A stretch of DNA of 64,000 nucleotides from Heterohyrax brucei (GCA_028571685.1 CM053141.1:55550333-55614332); one strand, 5' to 3'; counted from the stretch's first letter, positions 21,245 to 33,975 are shown. Program-made: numbers and translations. The notes: generated from the letters alone by a model not told the origin.

Positions 21245-24200
21245 GATATTTTATTGTGCTTTAAGTGAAGTTTACAGCCCAAATCAATTTGCCTTATAAA
21301 ACCCCATGCATACACACCACTATGCAAATTTAGGTGCCTCCCCCACCCCCCCCCACCCTACCTCATCCCCATGACATCACATTTCTCCTTTTCACCCAGT
21401 ACTTTCTACATCTGTTCAGTCAGCTCCTGTCCCCTCCCACCCTCCCATCTCCCCTCTGGACAATAGCTGCTTAGACAGCCTGATATATTTTTAAGCCACA
21501 AAACAAATTCTTTACCACCATCACTCTATGTCTTGTATTCCAGTCCAATTTTCCTCTGAAAGGTTGGTTTTGGTACTGCTTTCAGCTCTGGAATAACAGA
21601 GATTCCAGGAGCCGTGACCACAGGAGACCCTCCAGCCTAAAAGTCGAAGTGTGGTCTTTTTTAATAGAGTGCTAGTACTGCACACTCTTTTTTCTCCTGC
21701 TACATTAGGGACTTTACATTGCATTCCCTGTAAGGACAGCCGTTGGTGATGGCTGAACACCAGCTGGTTCTGGCCTCATGCTGAGGTAGTCTGTGGATCA
21801 TATGGCACCTTCTGCCTGCTGGGCTCATATTCTCCTCATGTCTTTGATGTCCTTCATTTCCTCTGCTCCAGGTAGATAGCGACCTATCGGTGTTTCTTAG
21901 ATGGCCACTTGCTAGCTTTTAAGATCCCAAACACCACTCACCAAAATGATACGGGAAACATTTTCCTAAAAAAGTGTTAGTTGTATCAATTAGCTTAGAT
22001 GTCCCCTGAAACCACAGTTCTCAGGCCCTGTTCCTGCTACTCTGTCCTTCAAAATATCGGATGGTATTTAGAAAACCTTTTAGTTTTTAGTGTAGTCCAG
22101 TTGTGTTAATCTTCTTTCTACTGTGTGTTGTCCCTTCCTTCACCTAACCCAATTCCTATTTACTATCTAATCTGTGAATAGTCTTCTCCCTACCTCCCTG
22201 TCCTTGTAACCATCAAAGATTATTTTCTTCTGTTCTTAAACCTACTTAAGTCCTTATAACAGTGGTCTCATACAATATTTTCCTTTTGCAAATGACTAAC
22301 TCTGCGTAACGTCTTGCAGATGACTCCATGTTATGAGATGTTTCCTAAGACCATGGTTGTTCATTATCATTTCATGTTATTCCATTGTATGAATATATCA
22401 TAGTTTGTTTATCTATCCATCTACTGATGGGCACCTAGATTGATTCCATCTTTTTGCTATTGTGGACAGTGCTGCAATCAACATTGGTGTGCATGTATCT
22501 GTTCCTCTGACAGTGCTTATTTCTCTAAAGATATATTCCAAGAAGTAGGATTGCTGGATCATACAGTATTTCTATTTATAGCTTTGCAAGAAAGAGTCAA
22601 ATTGATTTCCAAAGAGGTTGCACCATTTTACAGTCCTACCAGGAGTGCAGAGAAGAGTTCCAGTTGCTCTGCAACCTCTCCAACATTTACAGGTTTTTTG
22701 TTTTTTGTTTTTTTTTTCTGGATTGATGCTAGCATTGTTGGGGTGAGATGGTACCTCATTATAATTTTGATTTGGAATTAATTAATCAGAGATTAATACT
22801 GCTACTCTTATTCTTCTTTGAGTGTTGGTAGCTTCATATGTTTTTCTATTCTTTGAGTTGTTGTTTGTTCGTGTCTTTGAGTTTAAGGTTTGCCTCCTGT
22901 AGGCAAACTACGTGAGTCATGTTTTTTACCCAGTCTGTTATGCTGTGTCTATTTATTGGTGCATTTAGTCCATTTACATTCAGTGTGATTATTGATAGGT
23001 ACTAGCTTAGCGATGTCATTTTCATGTCTTTTTTGTGCCTGGTAGACAGTTCTTTTGTTCCCCTTAATTTCTGTGTTAAGACGTTTTTCCCTCTATGTTT
23101 TCTCTTATTATCTTTTTCAGTGTTGGCATGGTTTTTTGTTTTTTATTTTGATGCACAGGAATCATATTTTGATGGTTACCTTAGTATTTATCCTTATTTT
23201 TCTAAATTGAAACCAATGTTTAATTTTTTTATATTGGGTTGACTGTCTACCAATATGAATCATCTATGATGATATTTTCTTCTAAGTTCCTCTTTTTTGT
23301 TATGCATTGTACATAATGACAACTGTGCTAGGGTCACCATGAGTTGGATCCAACTTGATGGCACTTGGCTTGGCTTGGTGCTTCCCTACTTATGTGTTTT
23401 ACTTTTGATTTATTTTTGTAATTCCTCTATTTGGTTTGATATCCAGTTGTTCTGGTCTGTGTTCTGATCTTGGGTTGTTACCTGCTGTTATTGATTTTCT
23501 AGCCATAGGAGTCCCTTTAGTATTTTGATTTGGTTTTGCAAATTTCCTACATTTATGTTTATCTGGAAAAGTCCTTATTTTGCCATCATATTTGAGAGAC
23601 AATTTTGTTGGATATGTAATTCCTGGCTGGCAATTGTTTTCTTTCACAGTTTTTTATATGTTATCCTATTGCCTTCTTGCCAGCATGGCCTCTGCCAAGT
23701 AGCTCAAGCTTATTCTTATTGATTCTCCTTTGTAGATTAATTTTCATTTATCCCCAGCCACTTTTAAAAGTGTTTCCTTACCTTTAGTTTTGACGAGTTT
23801 GATTATAATATGCCTTGGTGTCTTTCTTTTAGTATCTATGTGGCATAGAGTTCTATAAGTGGCTGGGATAGGTATCTTCTCATCTGTCATGATATCAGCG
23901 AAGTTTTCTGTTGGCAAATCTTTGACAATTCTTTGTATATTTTTTGTTATCCTTCTGTGTTATGCTACTCCAATCATTATTCTTCTGCTTCATAGAGTCC
24001 CACATAGTTCTTAGTGTTACTTGATTTTTTAAATACTTTTATCTGATTTCTCCTCAAATATGTAGATATCATGTGCTTTATCTTCAGTCTCACTAATTTA
24101 GCCTTCTATTGGCTCAGATCTGTTCCTTTTACTTTCTGCTGTGTTGTCTAATTCTTTAATTTTACCATCAATTTTCTGAATTTGCAGTTCTTGCTCACTG

Positions 24201-25408
24201 TGTCTTCTTTACAATTTGTTCAGTTTGTCATCATGTTTTGCTGTGTTTCACATCATCTGCTTCCTCATCGCTTGAAGAGTTCTAAATATTAATCTTTTGC
24301 TGTCTTTCTCTGATAACTCCCACAAGTTCTTTTCTTCTGGAAAATTAAATGCTTTGTTTTGGGAGCTTTCTCAAGCAGTCACAGTCTGCCCTTTTAAATA
24401 CTTTGATATGGACTGCTGTTTCTGAGCCATCAGTAAATTGTGTTTTTTAGTTTATGTTTGCCTACATGTTCTAGCTTCTTGTTTTGAAATTTACAGTTTG
24501 CTTTTCTTATATGGATTCAGCAAAGGTGTCCAGGTAGTCAGTCACCAAGTGAGTAGTGCAGGCTGTTGCCTACTGTCCTAGATAGGCAAAGGTGATTGGT
24601 ATAAGCACAGTGTCTGGCTGCAGCTGTTGAGAAAGGCAGGGGTATAATAGCTGTCCTCTAGTGTGGAAGATATGGTGTATACCCTTATGTCTGAATCTAG
24701 GTGAAGGAAATTGCCTGCCATTATTTTCCCTCTTGGGAGCATCAGGAGAATTTTCTTTTCTTCTCTTCCTTAAATTTGTTAAATTTTTCCCTCTCTGAGT
24801 CTCAGAGAATGCTTCAGGGGTTGCTAAAGAAGTCTTACTTCTGATTCAGTTAATGATATCAGACTCCAGAGCCAGGTGCAATGTAGAGAAGGAATAGGGA
24901 AAATAACTCAGAGTGGGCTTGAAGAGTCTTACTTCTGCCTTGATTAACAGTGTCACACTCTAGTGTCATGTACAGTGTACAGAAAGGGGGGAGAGCATCA
25001 AGAAAAGGGAGAGAGGCCCATCTTGTAGAAAAGATTCAGATCAGTGTGTGGCAGGTTATATACAAAGACTTAGCTGTTAACAATCTGGTATTGTCTCTCA
25101 GTGATTCTGGAGGTGCAAGTAGATACTCCAGACAATTACTCCTGCTGAGGAGAACACCAGCAAACCTCTACATGCAGCCTACCACATGGTGGTTGTGGCT
25201 GTCTCCTGGCGGGTCAGGTCTGTGGAATCCTGTGTACTTTTGGTGCTAATCTCCCTTCTCTATTGTTCAGTCCAATTTCTCAGCTTTCCCTTTTATTTTT
25301 AGGGCTTCTAGGATGTCGTATGTATTAGAGTAACTTATTCTTTGGGGTCTGTGTAATTAGAGAGGTCATAGAAAATGTCTATCTACTCCGACATCTTGGG
25401 CCTGCTTC
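21213..25408 (-). mobile_element. L1 LINE, both ends present, most of ORF2 deleted
   Basis: The 3' tail is the T-run at about 21215-21243. The other end at 25390-25408 is the complement of an L1 5' start ('gcaggcccaagatgtcgg'). 'tagagatctttt' on the left and 'tagagatccttt' on the right form the target-site duplication. ORF1 C-terminal coding lies antisense at about 23399-23647 ('ITYPTKLSLKYDGKIRTF'). Sequence jumps from the ORF2 C-terminal region near 22780 to the start of ORF2 near 22800, so the reverse transcriptase is missing. The element is about 4.2 kb. Confidence 0.85.
23325..23380 (+). repeat. Short AfroSINE-type fragment inside the L1
   Basis: 'gctagggtcaccatgag' followed by 'gatggcacttggcttgg' matches the end of the sense SINE. 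It sits between the ORF1 and ORF2 parts of the antisense L1. Head and body are absent. Confidence 0.6.
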
Positions 25409-25420
25409 TAGAGATCCTTT

Positions 25421-25965
25421 TAAGACAAAAAGAAGATAAAAAAAATTGCTGCTTCACCACTGTTATCAGAAATTGCACGAACTGTAAATAAGTTTTCTCT
25501 ATTGTATGGGAATTTTAAGAAGCCAAAAAACAGAAATAACAGAGACATACTTGATACAACCTGGAAAAATGTTTCCTGCAGTAGCTAGAGACTTAAGGTC
25601 ATATCTCTATCAATGAATTAGTCAGTTGAACAGAGACGTTGTGAATTCCAAAGCCAGCTGATAAAATTATTAAGATCTAAAATTAGATTAGGAAAACGTG
25701 GGAAACAGGAAAAGTTAAATGAAAACTTGGAATGTTTAAATACACTTTAATTTGATAACAATTATGCTTTATCATATACAGGCTTAAAATAACTTCCAAG
25801 ATATTTTAGGTAACTTATTGATATTAAATTAATAGGCAATTGCCATAATTCAAGTTTATGTACTTTAATTTTTTTATATCATATGAGTAAAATATATATC
25901 TTTAATTCTGCTAATGAAGTGTGCTAATTTTTGCCACTTTAAAGGCATGTACTGTAAGAAGTATG
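25421..25965. other. AT-rich, nothing recognised
   Basis: No gene, repeat or RNA is recognised between two antisense L1 elements. Confidence 0.55.
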
Positions 25966-25982
25966 CCACGAAGACAATGTTT

Positions 25983-28096
25983 TTTATTATGATGGAGTGA
26001 AAGTGTACATTCCAACACAAAACCTATGTGCAGCTCCCACTGCTCTCCCTGCTCTGTGACAGCACACTCTTCCTCTCTGTTCTACACATATCATGTCCTC
26101 CTAACAATCTCCTGTTCCCTCCTCTTCTCCATCTCTTGTGCCTCCAGTAAGAGGTCAGCAGGATGACATCTTATAGATGCGTAGAACCATAAAGTGTACA
26201 CATGATATTATCACTCTGTACTGCCAAGTCCAATTGATTCCTGTCTGAAGAGTTGACCTCCATTATGATTCATGAACAGGGACATCAGAGTCAGGGGCCA
26301 TGCTCCCAGGGGGACTCCAAGGCCTCCGAACAATCAATTGCAGTCTTTTAGCAGAGATTTCAGGGTGCACCCCTTTTTATTCTTGTGTTGCCAGTGAAAC
26401 TCAACTTTGTCAGCCCCATCGTGGCTATCGGTGGTGGTAGCTGAGCACCATCCAGTTCTTCTGGTCACATGTCAAAGTAGTCACCCACTCACGTGGATCT
26501 GTCTGTTCTCTGGATTTTCTTCCCTCTGTGTCTTTTTGGTCCTTAGTGATCATCTGTTCCTGTTAAGTTGGAACCATTTGGTGTACCTCAGATGACAGCT
26601 TGGCAGCTTTTAAGACCCCAGACACCACTTACCAACATGCAGTGCAGAAGACTCTCTTAGGAAAACACTAGTTGTGCCAATTAGCCTCGATTTCCTGAGA
26701 ACATGGTCCCCAGTCCCCCAGCCCAACTACTCTGTCCTTGCAATATTTGGTTACAATGGAAGGAGGAATCATGTTATGTTGAAGTCCAGTTAAAATTGAT
26801 CTTCTTTCCAATGTGTGCTGTCACTGATTTCACTCAACTGAATTTCTATTGACTGTGTAATCTCTACTCCACCACCTCGCTCTCTTCCTCCCTCCCTCCT
26901 CACCCTGGAGGCCAACAAAGAGTCTTTTCTTCTATGCATGAGTCTGTTTTTAAGTTTTTATTGTAGGAGTCTCATATAATATTTGTGCTGCTTTCACTCA
27001 AGATAATGTCCTCCAATTGAAACCAGGTTAAAAGATTCCATCTTTTTTGCTTTTGTGGGCTGTGCTGCAGTAAACATTTGTGTACATCTATCAGTTGGTG
27101 TGAATGCCCTTGATTCTGTAGGATATATTCCGAGCAGTGGAATTACTGAGTCAAATAGTATATCTAGATCCAGCTTCTTAAGGAAGTGCCAGATTGCTTT
27201 CCAAAGAGGCTCCACCATTTTGCAATCCCACCAACAGTGTAGGGGAGTTCCAGTTTCTCCACAGCCTCTCCAATGTTTGCTGTTTTGCATTTCTTCAATC
27301 ATGGCCAACCTGGTTGGGATGAGATGGTATATTGTCTTAGTTTTTATTTGAATCTCTTTAATAACTGATGATCATGAGCATGCCTGCATGTGTTTTTTGA
27401 CTGCCTGAGTCTCCTCTTTAGAGAAGTGTCTTTCCGTCTCCTTTGCCCATTGCTTAACTGGATTATTTATCGTTTTCTTATTGATATTTTATAGTACCTT
27501 GTAGCTTATGGAGATCAGACATCAGTCTGACATATAGTCGCCAAATATTTTTTCCCATTCTGTAGGTGGCCTTTTAATTCTTTTGATAGTCTTTGGATGA
27601 GCAAAAGTGTTTGATTCTTAGTAGTTCCCATTTATCTCTTTTCTGTTGACCATGCTTTGTCAGATTTTGAAGTCTGTATATGTTGTGTTTTAAAACTTCC
27701 ATTGTTGATCCTATTTTTCTTGGATGAGCTTTACCATTTTAGATTTGATATTTAGGTCTTTTATCCAGTTTGAGTTGATTTTTGTATAAGGTGTGAGATA
27801 CGAGTCTTGTTTCAGTTTATTATCGATGGATGTCCAATTTTGCCATATCCACTTGCTGAAGAGGTTGCTTTTACCCTGGTTTAATGTCTTACAGCCTTTG
27901 TCAAACGTTTGCTGTTCACAGGAAGGTGGTGTCCTCTCTGGGGTCTCAACTCTGTTCCATTGATCTATCTATCTCTTTTTGTACCAGTACCAAGCTGTTT
28001 TGACAACTGTGGCAGTGTAATAGGTTCTAAAGTTGGGTAGTCAGAGGCCTCCCAGTGTGTTCTTCTTCTTCAGTAGTGCTTTACTTATCCAGGGCT
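25983..28096 (-). mobile_element. 5'-truncated L1 LINE
   Basis: The 3' end is at the left ('tttttattatgatggagtg'). The element runs through the 3' UTR, the ORF2 C-terminal region (antisense frame 26994-27308 with 'WWDCKMVEPLWKAIWHF') and part of the region toward the reverse transcriptase, where it stops. The direct repeat 'cacgaagacaatgtttt' / 'catgaagacaagttttt' flanks it (about 25967 and 28097), so it inserted as a truncated copy. Confidence 0.85.
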
Positions 28097-28112
28097 CATG
28101 AAGACAAGTTTT

Positions 28113-28516
28113 TAGAGATTTATTGAGAAAAAAATTTATTTGATATGGTCAGAAGTTTTATCTGTGTGACTGAAGTTTAATAGTTTAATTTATGATATTT
28201 TTAGGCGCTTTAATTTTAAATAGTATATAAAACAAAGAATTACTTTAAAATCTTTGGTTAGATAAGTATTGTTTCACAGTGATCTATAGTAAACTCCTGA
28301 GAACCCTAAAACTTCATGGAAAGCCACATTCACGAAGAAAATTATAAAGGAAAAGTACTAAGAAGTTTCATTTAATCAATTACATGGAAGGTGTTGTTAA
28401 AATTAAGAAAAATTTGTGTGATCCCCTCTGAGATTTATATTACTGTTTCCTCTTGTGTTTTTGCTTAATATTAGATAGAAAATACATAATGTTATATCTA
28501 ATTTTATTATCAATCC
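28113..28516. other. AT-rich, nothing recognised
   Basis: No feature is recognised between the truncated L1 and the following LTR. Confidence 0.5.
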
Positions 28517-29044
28517 TGATTTATAAAATAATATTGGAGTCATTGCTCCCTGTCCTTGAGCAGAGAATATGACCCAGCTTCAGCTGAGCCCACAAAAACT
28601 CATGAGGACACAGTAACTGGACCCTGAGACAAAGAGAGCAGAGGTAAAAATTTTGGAAATCATCTTCTGTGGAAATTTTCACATAAAGCTTATCAAACAG
28701 AACACAAAAGACTTTCCTGTCTTATCTTTTTCTATTAGCGTTGAGTGAATGGCAGTTTTGGGGCCAATGAGGACACTCCTGACTGAAACTTGTACCAGTG
28801 ATTGTTAAGAAAGATAATTCAAAATGAACACAATTTCTAACCAATCTGTGAAAAGGTGAAGCTTTTAAAGCTCTACTCACTCACTGATAATATATACTAA
28901 TGATTCTGTAACCATACTGGGATTTGGACAGACAACAGATGTAGCAGCATGTTTGTCTGCTTTCCACTTTTGGTCTTTTGAATATATGTTGAATAAAGCT
29001 TGCTTTTTGCTTTGCTAAACATTGTAACATTTTCCCCCACAACA
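28517..29044 (+). mobile_element. ERV1-like solo LTR (short version)
   Basis: The 5' end 'tgatttataaaataatatt' and following 'cattgctccctgtccttg' match the LTR at 31561. A poly(A) signal sits in 'ttgaataaagcttgc'. The 3' end 'cccccacaaca' matches 11440-11590 rather than the LTR at 31561. Exact family and target duplication are not established. Confidence 0.65.
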
Positions 29045-29420
29045 TCCTGTAATTTGTAACTTGGTCAAATCTGATGGTTTGATTAAGAATTCAATCATTT
29101 ACCTACATGAAGTTTTATTCAGGTATTTAAAGATTTGAGACTCTTGGTATATCCTGACTTAGTATATCCTGATATTATTTCTCAATGTTATTATGTATTT
29201 TATCTAAAGCTCTTAAAAACTACAGTTAATGATAGTCATATAATTTTTTAACTGATTTTATTTAGCCTTTGTGTTGTGCTTGTAATTAGTTTCCATCTGG
29301 TCCTTCACTGTAAAAGTATTATTTTCATAAGTTAATCATAATCATATTAGTTTTATCATCTATACAGAAGTTTATACTTTGTTGATTTGCTGAGAATATT
29401 TTACCAAAATGTATCAACAA
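29045..29420. other. AT-rich, nothing recognised
   Basis: No feature is recognised before the RTE 3' fragment. Confidence 0.5.
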
Positions 29421-29812
29421 AAAAGTGGACTATATCAGATTTCACCCTTCAGTTGTGGTGTTGGAGGAGAATATTGAATATACCATGGACTGCCAAAGGA
29501 ATAAGCAGATCTGTCTTGAAAGAGGTAAACCCAGAGTGTTCCTTGGAAGCGAAGGTGGTAAGACTATGCTTTATATACTTTGGACATGTTGTCAAGAGCG
29601 ATCAATCCCTGGAGAAGAACATCGTGCTTGGTAAAGAAGAGAGTCAGTGAAAAACAGAAAGACCCTCAACAAGATGGACTGAACCAGTGGCTGCTGCAAT
29701 AGGCTCAAGCATAACAGTAATTGAGGCCACCGTGCCAGACCTGGCAGTTCCATTATGTCATACCTAGGGTCTCTATGCGTCAGAACTGACGTGGCAGCAC
29801 CTAACAATAACA
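29421..29812 (+). mobile_element. RTE LINE, 5'-truncated 3' end
   Basis: The open frame 29387-29650 enters RTE coding sequence at about 29450 ('CWRRILNIPWTAKGISRSV') and continues with 'YFGHVVKSDQSLE', the conserved C-terminal region after the reverse transcriptase. The element ends in 'gcacctaacaataaca'. RTE copies in this window typically begin inside the ORF, as here. Confidence 0.8.
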
Positions 29813-30457
29813 TAGTGGTGTGCAAAAAGGTCTGTGACTAGATGGAATAACATTTCTGGAATTCGTATACAGAAGCTTACTGTGGCTGACTCAGAATCAC
29901 GTGGAACAGAAATTTATTATATAAGTAAAGGAAACAAAACTATGGGTTTTATGTGGAATATTGCTGATTTTTTAGAGTCATGCTTTCAAGATATAAGAAA
30001 CCATTTTCTTTTCTCTGAAATTATTTAATTCATGGGTGAAGATATTATAGCTCTTGAATGAGAGTTCTTATGTCATGAAAACAGTCTGTGATATTACGGC
30101 TTCTGAGAAACTCACTCATGACTGTTGCAAGGATGGACAGCTTGCCCTCAAGAAGATCACTTAGTATATTTTGAAGTGATTAACTGAAGACCTCAAACTG
30201 GAGAGGTCCGTTGTCTATCATCTTGTTAAAATGTATTCTCTAATGAAAACCTAGTTGCCATATGTGAATTTTTCTATGCCTTCTGTTTCTAGATGAACTT
30301 TATATGTGGTGAATCCAACTATACTTGTTTTAAATGATCCCTTCCCAAATGACCCTGAGTTTACATGGGCAATCTTTGTTTTAGATTCCTAGTGAGTACA
30401 TTAGCAATGCCCTTTGAGAATTTTAAGATTAACTTTAGATATTCACAGTAGTGATAT
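29813..30457. other. No gene or clear repeat
   Basis: Unassigned. A short open frame at 29834-30028 has no recognisable domain. Confidence 0.5.
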
Positions 30458-30458
30458 T

Positions 30459-30622
30459 AAACTCATTGACCCATTGCTGTTGAGTCAATCTCAACTTATA
30501 GTGACCATATAGGACAGAGTAGAACTGCTCGATAGAGTTTCTGAGGACTGCTTGGTGGAATTGAACTGCTAACCTTTTGGTTAGCAGCCATAGCACTTAG
30601 CCACTATGCCACTAAGATTTCC
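30459..30622 (-). repeat. AfroSINE-type SINE
   Basis: Antisense full unit from 'cattgctgttgagtcaatc' to the head 'ccactatgccactaag'. The core 'ggacagagtagaactgctc' is well preserved. Confidence 0.85.
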
Positions 30623-31079
30623 AGTAATGATAACAGTAAATATTTAAAAAGGTGATGGTAAATTCTTATGCACTATAAAATGAGTCCAAAGAAATTCATT
30701 GGTGCAACACTCAGGGTATGACTGGTAACTTTAATTGCTAGTTATTGTATTGTTGAATTGAAAAATCTTTAATAAATGTATCAATCGTTATGAGACAAAT
30801 AACAAAGTTGCTGATGAGACAGACACAATGGTAGTATCAGATCTCATTAGCCAAGGTTACATGAGATAACAAAATAGCCTTAAGATTCTTATTAGCCTAA
30901 GAATGTGTAGTCTGTGCTGTAGCAAATACATCTTTGTTGTATTTGGCTAATCACCACAAGAGAAGTACAACAGGATACACATAGATTTAATGGTTACACA
31001 CTATAATACCTTTACAAGGATCAAGTTTATTTGGTTGGTTACCAACAAGATTAAGCACATGGGCTATATCACGACTGCA
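30623..31079. other. No gene or clear repeat
   Basis: AT-rich sequence without recognisable features. Confidence 0.5.
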
Positions 31080-31234
31080 AAAAAAGAAAAAAAAAATTAC
31101 CAGCAAGTCAGTTCCAACTCATAGTGCAAGTCAGAGTAGAACTGCCCCCATAGAGTTTCCAAGGTGCACCGGTGGATGCAAACTGCCGACCTTTTGTAGC
31201 AGCTGTAGCTCTCAAACACTACACCACCAGGGCT
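31080..31234 (-). repeat. AfroSINE-type SINE
   Basis: Antisense unit starting in an A-run and 'cagcaagtcagttccaac' and ending 'acaccaccagggctt'. The core contains 'gtttccaaggtgcaccgg'. Confidence 0.85.
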
Positions 31235-31560
31235 TCTTCACTACTGGAAGGGATAGTTATATTCTTAGTGTGCATCCTGATAGTATTAGACATGACGAAA
31301 TTTACCTTCTATTGTTTACACGCCTAGAAGTCCAACAGAAGGCCTTGGGCTGAAGTGTTGGTGTACACTGAGTCTTCCATTTCTGACAATGTGATTCGAG
31401 AATACCACTCTTAATATGCCGGTAAAGAACTAAATGACATTGCTTAGAAAACTAGCATCACGATTTTAAACAGCCTGCAGTGGCTGCCATTTAAGAACTG
31501 GACTAAATCAAAGTACTGATCACTGATGCATAGTCTCCAGTCTCAGTCAACAAGATGGAA
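31235..31560. other. No gene or clear repeat
   Basis: Unassigned sequence between a SINE and an LTR. Confidence 0.5.
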
Positions 31561-32321
31561 TGATTTAAAAAACAATATTGGAATCATTACTCCCTGTCCT
31601 TGAGCAACATGACCAAGCTAGAGCTGGACTCACAGACTCATAAAGACATATCATCTGGGCCCTGAAGTATAGTGACAATGGCTAAGAAAATCTGGAAAAA
31701 AAAAAAAAAAGAAACAGAATCTTTTAGGAGAACATTCACATAAACAGGGCATAAAAACCACTTGTTTTCTTTTAACATTTAGTAAACAGGAGGCACAATG
31801 AAAGGCCTAGGGTCCAGTATTTGCCCCTCCCCCAAAATATGCCAAACAATGCCAAGCCATGCTGTGGTTCAGAATGGTCATTGGCCTCAAATGACCAAAG
31901 TCCAAAATAAAAAAAATTGGAAGAATAAAGCAGAACCCCCCAGTGCTGTATTCTTTATCCAGCTTCCTTCCTCACAGTGTGGTACTGCAAAATCATTTCC
32001 TTTGCTGGATTCTACCCCCATGCCCCAATTTTGCATTTGAATCCTGTTTTCCCTTGGAGGTTATATGTAAAGTTCATTGTGCGCACATAGAATGTTGTTG
32101 ACATAACTTGTATGAACTTCTAGAGTGTTGCTGACATAAGTTCTATGAACCTTCGACTTGCAAAACCCTTTAAAAGTAACCTGCCTACTGGTAGTAGCAA
32201 TAAGCATGTACCAAGTGAGTTTCCTTATACAGTGAAATAAAGGTACCTTTTTTGTTCTCTCACCTTGGTGTCTCACTTATTGGCCAACACAAGTAATACC
32301 TGGGGTTTCCACCCAGTAACA
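31561..32321 (+). mobile_element. ERV1-like solo LTR (long version)
   Basis: It begins 'tgatttaaaaaacaatatt' and shares its first part with the LTR at 28517. The second half matches the remnant at 10545-10960, with a poly(A) signal in 'gtgaaataaaggtacc' and the end 'cacccagtaaca'. An internal near-repeat, 'agaatgttgttgacataac' / 'agagtgttgctgacataag', lies at about 32090-32145. No internal ERV sequence follows, so it is a solo LTR. Confidence 0.65.
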
Positions 32322-32489
32322 TCTGTTAGTCTTTGCTTTCTACAAATACAGGCTTGTGCTAACAGAGTGTGACTATATTATATATATATATTGAAATAGC
32401 TAATTTGGCCAATTTAATTTTTAAATTGAATCATTACAGATTGCTTACTTGATTTCTTTTTCTTGACTATACTTATTGGTTTGACAAAC

Positions 32490-32805
32490 TGGAGAAACCT
32501 TGAGACTATGGTCCCCAGACACCCTCTTAGTTGGAAATGAAGTCATTGCTGAGATTACCCTTCAGCCAAAGATTAGACAGGCCCATAAAACAAAATGAGA
32601 CTAAATGGTCATACCTACCCAGTGACAAGGATGAGAAGGCAGGAGGGGACAGGAAAGTTGACTGTGAGGAACCCAAGGTCAAGAAGGGAATAATGTTGAC
32701 GTGTCATGGTGTTGGAAATCAACATCACAAAATAATATGTGTATTAATTGTTCAATAGGGAGACAGTTTACTCTGTAAACCTTTATCTATAGTATGAAAA
32801 AAAAT
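32490..32805 (+). mobile_element. L1 3' end, heavily 5'-truncated (sense)
   Basis: It closely parallels 51340-51655: 'gagactaaatggtcatacc', 'aaggcaggaggggacagg', 'gtaaacctttatctatag', then an A-rich tail. Only about 0.3 kb of 3' UTR is present. Confidence 0.75.
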
Positions 32806-32810
32806 ACTTT

Positions 32811-33975
32811 TTTATTGTACTTTAGGTGAAAGTTTACAAAACAAATTAGTTTCTCATGAAACAATTAGTACATGTATTGTTTTGTGATGTCAGTTGCCAA
32901 CCACATAACATGTCAAGACTCTCCTCTTCTTGACCTTGGGTGCCCCATTATTAGCTTTTCATCCTTTCCTGCATTCTCATGCCCTTGCCCCTGGGCTCGC
33001 ATACTTTTTTGTTACCATTTTGTTCTATGAACCTGTCTCATCTTTGGCTGAATTGTAAAACTCAGGAGTGACTTCAGTACTAAGGTAAATGCATGTTCAA
33101 GGGTACCATACTCTTGAGGTTTCTCCGGGCTGTCAGATCAGTAAGTCTGTTTTTTTTTCTTGTGCATTAGAATGTTGCTCTATATTTTTCTCCACCTCTG
33201 TCTGGGACCGTCTATTTTGATCCCTATAGGAGCAGTCTGGGGTGGTAGCCAGGTACCATCTAGTTGTGTTGGATTCGGTCTGGTAGAGTCTGTGACAGCT
33301 GTGGTCCCTTTGTCCTTTGGACTATCTTTCCCTACTGTCTTTGGGTTTCTTCATTCTCCCTTGCTTCAGATGGGGTGTGTCATGGATTGAATTGTGTCCC
33401 CAAAAAATGTGTGTAGCTGTGTAGCTGGGCCATGATTCCCTGTATTCTATGATTGTCCTCCACTTTGTGATTTTCCTATGCTGTATATTAAAGGATTAGG
33501 ATGGGACTGTTAATCCCTTTATAAAATCATCTCCTTGCTCCACTATAAAGGGAGTTTCCCTGGAGTATGGCTTGTCCCACCCTTAATCCTTTCATCCTAC
33601 AAGAGATAAAAGGAAAGGGAAGCAAGCACGGAATTGGGAACCTCACACCACCAAGAAAGCAGCACCAGGAGAAGAGCATGTCCTTCAGACCTAAGGTTCT
33701 TTCACCAAGATGCTCCCTGAACAAAGACTGATGCAATGTTGGACTTTCCTCCAGAGCCGACAAGGGGGAAAGTCTTCCCATGGAGTGGACATCCTGAATA
33801 TGGACTTGTAGCCTACCGGACTACGTAAGAATAAACTTTCCTTTGTTAAAGCCATCCACTCTGTAGTATTTCTGTTAGAGCAGCACTAGCTGACTAAAAC
33901 AGGGTGGGACTAGTGGAATATCTTAGATGATCACTACAAGCTTTTAAGATCCCAGAAGCTATGCAACAAATATGT
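32811..33975 (-). mobile_element. L1 3' UTR, 5'-truncated (antisense), split by a LTR
   Basis: The left end 'ttttttattgtactttagg' is the complement of an L1 3' end and abuts the tail of the sense L1 at 32490-32805. It continues at 33902 with 'gctttt-aagatccc-aga' after the LTR. Both flanking pieces keep L1 3' UTR order compared with 21843-21960. Confidence 0.75.
33378..33901 (+). mobile_element. MaLR-type solo LTR inserted in the L1
   Basis: The LTR begins 'tgtcatggattgaattgtg' and ends 'tagctgactaaaaca'. A perfect 5-base target duplication 'gggtg' flanks it (33373-33377 and 33902-33906). It contains 'gaataaactttcctttg' as poly(A) signal region. It is the best preserved copy of the family in the window. 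Confidence 0.9.
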
